Below are positions 1-7,212 of a DNA stretch of 64,000 bases, one piece after another (the stretch's first letter is position 1; each line of letters opens with the position of its first letter). Location: contig NZ_CP112998.1 of the NCBI RefSeq assembly GCF_026625565.1, forward strand, positions 5,792,001 through 5,856,000, given 5' to 3'. This DNA comes from Dyadobacter pollutisoli. GTDB lineage: Bacteria > Bacteroidota > Bacteroidia > Cytophagales > Spirosomataceae. The notes under the pieces were generated by a model, which worked only from the letters and a program-made list of their open reading frames with translations, ran no database searches and was not told the DNA's origin. The translations under genes and the position numbers were made by a program.

Positions 1-200
1 GTGCTCACTTTCGCCTGTTCTGCATCATTTGATCTGGAAGCGGCTGCCTTTTTGGAAAGATCTTTGTTGATCTCCTTCGCCTTGGAGCTGTACTTTCCGT
101 GGTCCGCGTGGTCAGACCATGACCTTGCTCCTGCTACCATCAAAAGCATGATGGCTAACATTAAGCTGATAGTCTGGTTGATAACTCTTGCGGTTTTCAC
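1..200 (-). CDS. Small secreted protein, partial (3' end outside window)
   Basis: Read on the minus strand from a GTG at 200, with an in-frame stop codon directly before it. The visible 66 residues start with a signal peptide: a short basic head, a hydrophobic core (SLMLAIMLLMVAG) and an Ala-rich cleavage zone. A His-rich stretch (SDHADHGKYSS) and a Lys/Glu/Ser-rich, probably helical segment follow. No family is recognised. The opposite strand is also open here, but its product looks like a chance translation. It lies 185 bases downstream of tssG, so it may belong to the tail of the T6SS locus or be unrelated. The start is uncertain because no ribosome binding site is visible. Confidence 0.45.
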   Translation of the reverse strand, partial: MKTARVINQTISLMLAIMLLMVAGARSWSDHADHGKYSSKAKEINKDLSKKAAASRSNDAEQAKVS

Positions 201-384
201 TTAGAGAATTGGGGTTTCAATTAAACCGCAAATTTTGTTTTAAAAAATTACAATCGCAAACTATTTTTTCGAACAATGCTTTGTGACTATTCTGATATTA
301 TTTTGAATAATACTTTTTTATTTAAAAATCAGGCTTGAAATGCATTCATGCCTTAAATGAACAATTCACGAAATTGAATGCTAC

Positions 385-1290
385 CTAGCCAGCTGCCAGC
401 TCGGAATAACCGAGCCTGCTTGAAATCTCGTCCGCCGCAGCCAGGCGAAATACGGAAGCACCCGGATGCAGTTTCAACTCCGTGGAATAATCGCATTCCA
501 CCGGGATAAACCAGCCCAAAAGCCAATTCAGCAATGTATCAAAGTCTGCATTATGAATGCATTCTTCCAGCGCCACCTCGTCCGGTAACTCCACCGTGAC
601 GGCAAGTGCAGCCATATAGGTGTCCAGTTCACCGCCAAACATCGTGTCCATTCCGAGCCGCGCGCCGGTTAGCCTAGCATTCGAACTCAAAAAATATTTA
701 GTGCCAAATACTTCATTGATCCGGACCGGCAAATGAAGTACTGTCGATAATATTTCACTGGCCATTTCCATGTTTCCCCTGTTTTCAGAAATCAATGGTA
801 ATACAGGCAGTAATCTGACAAAGGTCTTTTTAGGGATCGAATCAGGTGCCTGCCAGAAAGCTTTCAGCTCATTAAGCAGCTCCGAATCAGGATCCAGCTC
901 GCAGGCACGCTGTTCGAGCTGGGCCAAGCTGACCCGGTTCAGGAAAAATTCCTGTTCCAGAGGCAAAAAGAACAACCTCGACTTTTGCTCTTTCTCACGC
1001 TGCATCCTGATCTCATCCACCTTCTTTTTTAATGTATTAATGGAATTGGAAGAAGGCAAATGGAAAAGCTGCTCCGGCAGATAATCATATATCCCGCTCC
1101 GGTTCGACTCAATCACCTGACCTTTGAAATTCCCCAACTCCCGCTCCTCCACCGTTTCCACATCCCGGTGACTACGCCGCTTGAATGCGCCAAGTGACCG
1201 AAACAGAATCTGGTCGGACAAGAGACCGTCTTCCAGCCAGGAGCAGGCTATGAATTCGGCGGTGAGATCGGCTTTTTGTTCGGTTATCAT
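385..1290 (-). CDS. tssG: T6SS baseplate wedge protein TssG
   Basis: 301 residues, close to the usual TssG length. TssG binds TssF and TssE to form the baseplate wedge on which the sheath/tube assembles. The family signature is visible near residues 64-78: RSGIYDYLPEQLFHLP resembles the conserved block in which TssG proteins reach a Pro-hydrophobic-Phe motif after an acidic/aromatic stretch. The order tssE-tssF-tssG with 7-30 base gaps is a standard baseplate gene block. It starts 7 bases after the tssF stop, so the two are surely co-transcribed. No signal peptide or membrane segment is seen, as expected for a cytoplasmic assembly factor. It is the last recognisable T6SS gene on this side of the locus. 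Confidence 0.85.
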   Translation of the reverse strand: MITEQKADLTAEFIACSWLEDGLLSDQILFRSLGAFKRRSHRDVETVEERELGNFKGQVIESNRSGIYDYLPEQLFHLPSSNSINTLKKKVDEIRMQREKEQKSRLFFLPLEQEFFLNRVSLAQLEQRACELDPDSELLNELKAFWQAPDSIPKKTFVRLLPVLPLISENRGNMEMASEILSTVLHLPVRINEVFGTKYFLSSNARLTGARLGMDTMFGGELDTYMAALAVTVELPDEVALEECIHNADFDTLLNWLLGWFIPVECDYSTELKLHPGASVFRLAAADEISSRLGYSELAAG

Positions 1291-1297
1291 GTTTTAT

Positions 1298-3085
1298 TTA
1301 GTTCAATGTAACAACCTGGACCGGATACATTCCTGTTGACAGTTTTCCAATTTTCAATTGAAGAAGTTCACATTCACGCAGCCAGTCCGCATCATTACCC
1401 GCGCCCGCTGCCGGCGTGAGCCCTACCTGCAGGCAGCGCACGAAGCCTTGCCCTGGCATATTGCTTTGTACAAAATGTGGCTTCACCTGCACACGCCGGA
1501 GACGCGCGCCCAATTCCGCCGCACAAAATGCCTTGATGTCTTCCAATGTGACCAGCCTGTTGCGGGTAATAATGTTTTTCCTCAGCTGTTCTACATATTC
1601 CATCTCGTCAGGTTTCGCCTTTCCGCCCAGTGACTTTGTCAGCAAGGCAACGTCAGCACCATTGATAGCAGAGGCCGAGTAGGGTTGTAATCTCGAACCA
1701 GCCGGCAGGCCGTTTGCAGCCTCCGAAACAGTGGTCCAGTACGAAATGAAAAGTACGTCCGGATTTTTCTCGCCTTTAATCACCAGAAAAGGCTGCGCAG
1801 TGGTTTCACTGGCTTTTTTAACCCCCAGTTTCTGTTCAACCCTGGCCATATTCTGGGCAATTTCGCGGAGTATCGAGGCCAGAAAATCCTCTCCGATCGC
1901 ATTGAATGCTGTCACCTCGTCCCGCAACAATTCCATTAACTGGTACAGCACCGACTTTGCATTCCGCTGATCGAACCGACCGATTCCCTGTTGCCGGAGC
2001 GTGTATATCCGCGCAGAGGTTTCTTCTTCCGAATATAGATTTTTTTCCGTCGGCGCATAGGGTTGGTTTTTTTGGTTAATCACACCTTGTACCCCCAGAA
2101 AAGCATCCCCGGAAGGCAATGCGACACCATTCAGTCCAGATTGCAAGCGGTATGTTAGCTTGTGAAGCTGCTTGTTCAGTACCGGAAAAGCGTTGAGTGC
2201 AACGGTCATATTTTCAAATCCTGATGCGGGAAAAGCGGCAGGCCATTTAACTTTAATCCAGACAAGTGGACGTTTCATCATTTGCAGGGTGCGGCTATCG
2301 AACAGATTTTCGAATTCCGGCGGGTAGGCTAATGTCGTCAGCTTCCCTTTTTCCCAAAAATCCATACTCGTTATGCTTGCAAAACTATCATTGTAAATCA
2401 GCACCGAATCGTCGAGATTCTCTTCCTGAATACCAATTTTAAAATCCAGCCCCTTCCGGTTTCCTTCCCAAACGGTAGCAGGCAAAAATGCCCGGTAACC
2501 AAACTGCCCGGCGTCATTGATCCAGTCAAAATAGAAGCGGAAGCCATTCCAGGAAGTAATCCCCGGGTCTACTTCCATTCCGATCCACATGTTTTGCGCA
2601 CTTCCCGGCTGCGGCCTGGTATTGGCTACCAGCGTTTTCACTCCTTTTTCAATGATATATAAAGCCGACGGCATTGCAAACTGAACCACTGCTGCATTCA
2701 CTACCGGGTATCTTCCTGCCGATGAAAAAAAAATTTCCGCGGACTCTCCCTTTCTTGCATTGGTACGCTTGCAAACCAGTTGATTTTCCGGCTCGATCCA
2801 CGCCATGGGTTCCAGTGAGCGAGCCTGTGCGACCGCACTCGCGGGTTTGGGGTTATTGTGAGTTTCGGGTGATAATATCTCTGCCAAACGCGTCATTAAA
2901 CGCAGCTCAGTTTGCTGAATCTCCTGCCCTACCTTTTCAAATTCAACAGAACAGGCTTCTACCAATAACCTCACCAGCGGATCGAAATGGTCCAGCTGCG
3001 ATTCATCATAGCCCCACAGCTCCGCCGAGCGTTTCAGCAGCCTGCGGGAGATTGTTTCTTTCGTGTAATGTACGGTTGGGTTCAT
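1298..3085 (-). CDS. tssF: T6SS baseplate protein TssF
   Basis: 595 residues, the normal TssF length. TssF is the large baseplate wedge subunit that pairs with two TssG-like partners and contacts TssK and the VgrG hub. The N-terminus (residues 10-75) has the typical TssF layout: an acidic/aromatic start, the FDPLVRLLVEACSVEFEK block, then LMTRLAEILSPE, which corresponds to the conserved region ending in a Leu-x-Pro turn. The C-terminal third contains the RLVTLEDIKAFCAAELGARLRRVQV segment resembling the phage gpJ-like fold of TssF. It follows tssE by 30 bases and precedes tssG by 7. No signal peptide. Identification rests on this conserved N-terminus plus its position between tssE and tssG. 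Confidence 0.9.
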   Translation of the reverse strand: MNPTVHYTKETISRRLLKRSAELWGYDESQLDHFDPLVRLLVEACSVEFEKVGQEIQQTELRLMTRLAEILSPETHNNPKPASAVAQARSLEPMAWIEPENQLVCKRTNARKGESAEIFFSSAGRYPVVNAAVVQFAMPSALYIIEKGVKTLVANTRPQPGSAQNMWIGMEVDPGITSWNGFRFYFDWINDAGQFGYRAFLPATVWEGNRKGLDFKIGIQEENLDDSVLIYNDSFASITSMDFWEKGKLTTLAYPPEFENLFDSRTLQMMKRPLVWIKVKWPAAFPASGFENMTVALNAFPVLNKQLHKLTYRLQSGLNGVALPSGDAFLGVQGVINQKNQPYAPTEKNLYSEEETSARIYTLRQQGIGRFDQRNAKSVLYQLMELLRDEVTAFNAIGEDFLASILREIAQNMARVEQKLGVKKASETTAQPFLVIKGEKNPDVLFISYWTTVSEAANGLPAGSRLQPYSASAINGADVALLTKSLGGKAKPDEMEYVEQLRKNIITRNRLVTLEDIKAFCAAELGARLRRVQVKPHFVQSNMPGQGFVRCLQVGLTPAAGAGNDADWLRECELLQLKIGKLSTGMYPVQVVTLN

Positions 3086-3115
3086 AGTTGGTCAAGTGTG
3101 GTACTTTGTCATTAC

Positions 3116-3544
3116 TTACTCAATGGACAATGGTGAAATAAAGATGCGTTCGAAGAAAACGAATGGCTCATTGGTACGCCTGATCGTGGCTTTCACCTCT
3201 ATTCCAACCCGTTTTCGAACGTAGTTATTGGTCTTCGTGAGTACCTCAAATTCTTCTACCTCCACACGGATTTTGGGATTTCCCAGCCTGGGTTCGTAGC
3301 GTACAATGGCCTCTTCCAGCGACTCGCGGATCAGGTCCTTCCATTTGATCTGCGACAATACAGAAAAATCATGTTCCCACAGTGCGCATCCATAGCCGCT
3401 GTCAAACCGGTTCTCGTCAAAATGGGTGACCATTAAAAGATACAAATGCTGATGGATCGCCTCTCTGTCAGCACATTTGGGGTGTGAAAGTCCAGCCACG
3501 ATCCGGTCGAGCGAGAGCGGTAATGCATAGTTTTGATCTTCCAT
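3116..3544 (-). CDS. tssE: T6SS baseplate gp25-like protein TssE
   Basis: 142 residues, the usual length for the gp25/TssE family, which nucleates sheath polymerisation on the baseplate. Visible family features: an SLDRIVAGLSHP opening helix, and the central block WKDLIRESLEEAIVRYEPRLGNPKIRVEVEEFEV, which matches the gp25 pattern of a helix followed by an E-P-R turn and two beta strands (the EPR-type motif is diagnostic of the family). The start lies 80 bases from the oppositely oriented tssN, so tssE-tssF-tssG must be transcribed from a promoter in that shared gap or inside tssN. No clean TAnnTTTG box was found on the minus strand of the gap. Confidence 0.82.
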   Translation of the reverse strand: MEDQNYALPLSLDRIVAGLSHPKCADREAIHQHLYLLMVTHFDENRFDSGYGCALWEHDFSVLSQIKWKDLIRESLEEAIVRYEPRLGNPKIRVEVEEFEVLTKTNNYVRKRVGIEVKATIRRTNEPFVFFERIFISPLSIE

Positions 3545-3566
3545 CCCCGTGTTTAATAAATTGTGG

Positions 3567-3596
3567 TTGTATTAATGAAAGTGTATCTTATTTTTG
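3567..3596 (+). promoter_or_regulatory. Predicted Bacteroidota promoter for tssN
   Basis: A TATTTTTG box at 3589-3596 fits the Bacteroidota -7 consensus TAnnTTTG. A TTG at 3567-3569, 19 bases upstream, fits the -33 element. The pair lies 29 bases before the tssN start codon, in the only divergent gap of the T6SS locus. Identification is by consensus only. Confidence 0.5.
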
Positions 3597-3624
3597 TCGG
3601 GTATTAACAGTCAGATAGCGCTAC

Positions 3625-4392
3625 ATGAACATTCCCTTCCTAAAAACCCCTCTTCAACGTCTTCAGGTACTTTATGCAATTGTATTAATAGCAGTGCTGT
3701 CGGTCGTCGGATCACTCGGTTTTTGGATCAGCGACTACCGCGACGCCTACCCGATGGCCATGAGCAGCTTCCTCATTTTAGGTATCCTTCATGTTTATCT
3801 AATATCTCAATGGTTTGATACCCTGTTCACTAACCGGTCCGCCAAAGCCATTGGTTTTACATTGCTGATCAGCATGCTTACTGCGCTGCTGGTTATATTC
3901 CTTTATCACAAACTCGTCCAGGAACTGACCAAGGGTGTGGGTATGGCTACTGCGCTGGTTGGGTTTCTATTCCCGATTTTTGTGGCCAGGGTTTATCAGA
4001 ATTATCTCGAAATACCACTTAAAGAATATAAAAGATGGTACTATCCGGTCGGTCAGCCATTACCTGATATGGATTTGCTCGATCTTTCCCGAGTTCTTGT
4101 CATTCAATTTGAGTTTACCAAAAAGGCCAACGAAAGTGATTTTACGAACTTCCGGGCCAAGGCTCCTAATGCCATGCTCTTTGGCGAGCTCTTCTTTATT
4201 TTTCTAAATGACTATAATGACCGTAACCCCGCCAGCCCCATTGAATATCTCTCTGCCGGCGGCAAACCTTACGGCTGGTTGTTTTACAAAAAAGCCCCCT
4301 GGTACAAACGTCGCCAGTATATGGATCCCGATCTTACTTTCCAGGCCAACCACATTGTCGATAATGAAACCATTGTCGCAGTAAGGGGTTAA
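3625..4392 (+). CDS. tssN: T6SS-iii membrane protein TssN
   Basis: 255 residues with four clear N-terminal membrane segments (about 13-35, 44-64, 75-97 and 104-124) followed by a soluble domain of about 130 residues, probably cytoplasmic. This layout, and its place next to tssE in a subtype iii locus, match TssN. TssN is a Bacteroidota-specific inner-membrane component thought to take part in the membrane complex that replaces TssJ-TssL-TssM. The soluble tail is rich in aromatic residues (KRWYYP, YGWLFYKKAPWYKRRQY). It is the only structural gene of the locus on the plus strand, has its own predicted promoter, and converges on the M91-like protease gene with a 19-base gap. The ATG at 3625 places TM1 near the N-terminus. 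Assignment is from topology and context rather than a catalytic motif. Confidence 0.7.
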   Translation: MNIPFLKTPLQRLQVLYAIVLIAVLSVVGSLGFWISDYRDAYPMAMSSFLILGILHVYLISQWFDTLFTNRSAKAIGFTLLISMLTALLVIFLYHKLVQELTKGVGMATALVGFLFPIFVARVYQNYLEIPLKEYKRWYYPVGQPLPDMDLLDLSRVLVIQFEFTKKANESDFTNFRAKAPNAMLFGELFFIFLNDYNDRNPASPIEYLSAGGKPYGWLFYKKAPWYKRRQYMDPDLTFQANHIVDNETIVAVRG

Positions 4393-4411
4393 TTACGAAA
4401 CGATTTCATCA

Positions 4412-5131
4412 TCACGGATCGGCGACAAGCGGACCGGGGATCATAGCAACACATTCATCGGAATGCGAAAAGAAATATTTCACCGGATTGAATAACCCGT
4501 CATCTTTCCGCACATAGTTCTGTATCAGGAAGTAATCCTGGCAGATCAGATCGTGGATAGGCTTTGCGTGATTGTTTTCATTTTTAAAAAACGTATCACT
4601 TTGCGACAGTGACTGAGGTAGCGAAGTAGCGCCATGATCCTTCCGCAGCACTGTTCTCTTTTTCGCGGATGCATAGATATTAGTCAGAAGTATCGCGACG
4701 AACTCCTCAAAATTGTCATAATTGAACTTGGGAGCAAAAATGGGCGCTTCTTTGACCAGTCCATGCCGCAGCTGACGATATGCGTGTATCAGTTCGTGTA
4801 ACAAAGCCTCATCAGGCGTAAAACCCGGACTGGAACAGGTGTTTTTACCAAAAACCAAAGGCGAATAAACGATTTCGATCTGGTTCGGGCTTTTCCAGGA
4901 AGGTAATCCCGCACTTGCATTACATCTCATACTAAAATTGGGCGTGATGATTACCTCCTTACCCCTCATTTCGGAAATCAGCAGGATAATTCCATAACCC
5001 GTCCAGTTGTTTTTCATGATTTCCAGCAATGCATTCAATGTGCCCTGCTCGTAGGCAACATAGTCTTCATTGCGTAAATACTGGTTGCCCCCGGCAACAA
5101 TGATATTTCGTGCATATTGAAATGAGGTCAT
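4412..5131 (-). CDS. Putative T6SS effector, M91 (NleD-like) zinc metallopeptidase
   Basis: 239 residues, no signal peptide or membrane segment. Residues 108-120 (EALLHELIHAYRQ) hold a HExxH zinc-peptidase motif: His112, Glu113 and His116. About 25 residues later comes NFEEFVAILL, whose Glu142/143 could be the third zinc ligand, as in gluzincin-type enzymes. The HELIHAY wording and the downstream EE-aromatic block are typical of peptidase family M91, which includes the type III effector NleD and many toxin domains. It closes the cargo block downstream of vgrG, the amidase and 5165-6055, so a secreted effector cleaving a target-cell protein is the best reading. No substrate can be named. No immunity gene is recognisable. 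It could also be a non-secreted peptidase. Confidence 0.6.
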   Translation of the reverse strand: MTSFQYARNIIVAGGNQYLRNEDYVAYEQGTLNALLEIMKNNWTGYGIILLISEMRGKEVIITPNFSMRCNASAGLPSWKSPNQIEIVYSPLVFGKNTCSSPGFTPDEALLHELIHAYRQLRHGLVKEAPIFAPKFNYDNFEEFVAILLTNIYASAKKRTVLRKDHGATSLPQSLSQSDTFFKNENNHAKPIHDLICQDYFLIQNYVRKDDGLFNPVKYFFSHSDECVAMIPGPLVADP

Positions 5132-5164
5132 AATTTTCTGGTTTACAAGTAAAAATCAGCCCCG

Positions 5165-6055
5165 TTAAACAAACGTCAGTTTCATTCGATAACCCATTTC
5201 ATTTGGACAATGATAGCTGCTCTCGTCATTGTCCCACATCACCGGCAAGATGAAACTGTTGGGCAAGCCACCATTCCATTCTTTGTTAAATTCCTTCGCC
5301 CACGCATTGGTCGCGCCCGTGTCACTCATAAAAGATTCGTTGTCAACCCTGGTATGGCCGTCAATATCCCTTACGTCGATAATAATCGGACTGGTAACGT
5401 TACCCAATGTGGGCTGCTGGAAAAATTTCCTTCTCGTATTGGCCGTAGTAGCCCTGCCCGAAGAGAGGCCGCTCATCGTTTGTCCCCGCGCAGGCAAGTG
5501 CGGCCTGATCCTCAAAAAGAACATCCTGCATTTCGGCGCGGAGATCATCATAGAACCAAAAGCGAGCTTATAAGCTTTCAGCATTGTTTCATTAGCTCCA
5601 ATGTTGCAGCCCCTGATCAATACGATCATTTTCTTTTTACGAAGGCTCACCAGTTTTTCAGCAATGCGTACCACTACTTCCGCCCTTACACCCATTTTGA
5701 GCGCGGCGTCTTTAACCAATGCATTATCGTTCGGCAAGTGCGCCCTGCCGAGAAGAAAAAATACAGAGTCATGCGCCAACTTGGCCAGGTCCTGCATCAT
5801 GCCCCCGGTTGCATTATGGCTTCCGCCTCTCACAAATGGTGTTAACAAGCCATGCGTGCTGGACCCGTGCGACACGATGATCTGGTATAGTTCATTGCGG
5901 CTTATCATATGGTCGATCAGTTCTTCGAGCGAAGAAAAATTAATGATACTTCCCGTCGTAATCCGGGCCGGCCCCATTACATCCAATCCGCAACGCTGGT
6001 AATACTCCGCTGCCAACTGCATGTTAGTTGAAACATGCACCACTGCATCTGCCAT
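5165..6055 (-). CDS. Unknown protein with caspase-like His/Cys motifs, putative T6SS cargo
   Basis: 296 residues, cytoplasmic-looking, no family recognised with certainty. Two hydrophobic strands end in motifs typical of clan CD (caspase/CHAT/MARTX-CPD) cysteine peptidases: QIIVSHGS with His63, and KMIVLIRGCNIG with Cys150. In that clan the catalytic His follows a strand as hhhHG and the Cys follows the next strand. The 87-residue spacing is longer than in caspases but possible with an insertion (93-130). The C-terminal half contains the strand-like IIIDVRDIDGH and a conserved-looking WDNDESSYH block. It sits between the Tae4-like amidase and the M91-like protease, so a cargo protein is plausible. 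Alternatives are an immunity or adaptor protein that only resembles this fold. What is seen is the motif pair; the enzyme activity is inferred. Confidence 0.4.
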   Translation of the reverse strand: MADAVVHVSTNMQLAAEYYQRCGLDVMGPARITTGSIINFSSLEELIDHMISRNELYQIIVSHGSSTHGLLTPFVRGGSHNATGGMMQDLAKLAHDSVFFLLGRAHLPNDNALVKDAALKMGVRAEVVVRIAEKLVSLRKKKMIVLIRGCNIGANETMLKAYKLAFGSMMISAPKCRMFFLRIRPHLPARGQTMSGLSSGRATTANTRRKFFQQPTLGNVTSPIIIDVRDIDGHTRVDNESFMSDTGATNAWAKEFNKEWNGGLPNSFILPVMWDNDESSYHCPNEMGYRMKLTFV

Positions 6056-6097
6056 AGGCTAATAATTTATAAAAATTTGAAGGCCTGAACGTTTGAA

Positions 6098-6649
6098 TCA
6101 GAAATTATACTCTTCTTCCAGCACCGTTACAAAGGATTTAATTTCCCAGAAATAGATCACACGAGGCACATTATTATTGTCAGTATCGAGCCAGAGTACA
6201 TTCTCGTAATAAATCCCGGTGCCACCGTATTGAAAATTACTCCCGTTCCACAGATCAATATGCCTTCCTCCAAAAGCAATCACCCCTTTTCTGCCGCCAA
6301 TTTTCTGTGCAAGATTCCGCGCGCTTCCCATACCAGGATACATCTCAGGCGGGAAATAGCTTCTCGTGAAATACAGCCTCATGTCGGGCACGCTAAGCAG
6401 GTATTCCATGCCCTGATTATCTTTCATAACCCGGTCGTTCGGAAGGATACCTGCATTTTGGATCATCGGCCCGGCCTTATTAAAAGCATAACTCATCTGC
6501 GCACAGCAGGTCTCGTAGATGTATTCTCCCTTGGCATTTTTGGTTTCAAAAAACCTGCTTACCTGACCGGTCAGAACGCCCTTATCATGGATCCTTTCGA
6601 AGTTCACGTGATATCGTTCCAAAACCTGATATTCCGAACATATTACCAT
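6098..6649 (-). CDS. Tae4-like peptidoglycan amidase effector
   Basis: Best start is the ATG at 6649 (183 residues); a longer frame to 6715 would translate an intergenic repeat. T6SS amidase effector family 4 (NlpC/P60-like fold) cleaves the peptide stems of peptidoglycan in target cells. Its hallmarks are visible: the catalytic Cys block ETCCAQMSYAFNKAG (Cys49 from the chosen start; the family reads C-A-x-R-M-S-x-A-L-N-x-x-G) and the His block GGRHIDLWNG (His130; family G-H-I-D-L-W-D/N-G), about 80 residues apart as in Tae4. The third catalytic residue was not assigned. There is no signal peptide, as expected for a T6SS-delivered toxin. It lies directly downstream of a tube protein gene, which suggests loading inside that tube. 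No periplasmic Tai4-like immunity gene follows, which is unusual for Tae4 loci. Confidence 0.8.
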   Translation of the reverse strand: MVICSEYQVLERYHVNFERIHDKGVLTGQVSRFFETKNAKGEYIYETCCAQMSYAFNKAGPMIQNAGILPNDRVMKDNQGMEYLLSVPDMRLYFTRSYFPPEMYPGMGSARNLAQKIGGRKGVIAFGGRHIDLWNGSNFQYGGTGIYYENVLWLDTDNNNVPRVIYFWEIKSFVTVLEEEYNF

Positions 6650-6680
6650 GGCGTTAAAAGTTGATGATAAATAGCTAAAA

Positions 6681-6747
6681 AAGCTGTCAGCAATCGGCAG
6701 TCGGCCGGCCACCAAAGTCCGATGGCCGAAAGCCGATGGCCGACAGC
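6681..6747. repeat. Hairpin-forming GGCCGACAGCC-type intergenic repeat
   Basis: The left half (GCTGTCAGC, TCGGCAGTCGGCC) and right half (GGCCGAAAGCCGA, GGCCGACAGC) are imperfect inverted copies that can pair over about 25 bases. The element ends 4 bases behind the stop codon of the tube protein gene at 6752. Related copies lie at 12507-12584 and 33680-33711. Repetition at three loci argues for a dispersed element rather than coding sequence. Confidence 0.7.
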
Positions 6748-6751
6748 CGCC

Positions 6752-7168
6752 CTACCAGCGGTTGGTATGTGGTGTGCCGAACAGCTTAACCTCCCTGGCA
6801 GACAATGTCAGGCTGGTCGTCATCGGCATTGATCCTGTTTCAATAAAGCTTTCGCTGTACTGCACGCAGTAAACGTCGGTGAGTTCCAGTTCCTTTTGTG
6901 TTTGCTCTTCATCCACATTCTTGAACGTTATTTTGGCCGATGCTTTCTTTCCGTCCGGGTCTACCATCCATTCCCAAAGCCCCTGGCTATCGGAAGCGCT
7001 GGATGAGTCTACCTGAATGAAAACAGTCCCGCCGTATACTTTTGAAGAAACGCGGCCCTTATCGTCTATGGATTGTGACAAAGAATAGTTGCATGAAATG
7101 ACGGCAATCCCGTCTCCTGAGGGACCTCCGTCCCAGGTAAAGTACGCGTCAAAACTTGAAGCTGGCAT
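6752..7168 (-). CDS. tssD: T6SS tube protein TssD (Hcp), copy 1
   Basis: 138 residues, the usual size of the Bacteroidota TssD (Hcp) family, which stacks as hexameric rings to make the expelled inner tube. The all-beta pattern fits: an opening FDAYFTWDGG strand, a VISCNYSLSQSIDDKGRVSSKVYGG region typical of Hcp, and a C-terminal TTSLTLSAREVKLFG strand. It is one of three divergent tube paralogues here and lies immediately upstream of the Tae4-like amidase, while vgrG ends 44 bases before its start. Tube proteins often chaperone small effectors in their lumen, so this copy is the natural carrier candidate for that amidase (inference). A hairpin repeat follows its stop codon. Confidence 0.8.
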   Translation of the reverse strand: MPASSFDAYFTWDGGPSGDGIAVISCNYSLSQSIDDKGRVSSKVYGGTVFIQVDSSSASDSQGLWEWMVDPDGKKASAKITFKNVDEEQTQKELELTDVYCVQYSESFIETGSMPMTTSLTLSAREVKLFGTPHTNRW

Positions 7169-7212
7169 AGTTGTAAGTGTTTAAAAGTGAAAAGAATAGA
7201 TTATGGATATAT

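Noticed and set aside
1..204. Plus-strand open frame at the left edge
   Set aside because: The minus strand encodes a clear signal peptide across the same bases; the plus frame has no family features.
5210..5845. 211-residue plus-strand frame opposite the His/Cys protein
   Set aside because: It is rich in Arg, His and Pro as expected from reverse-strand reading of a coding gene, and has no ribosome binding site or recognisable domain.
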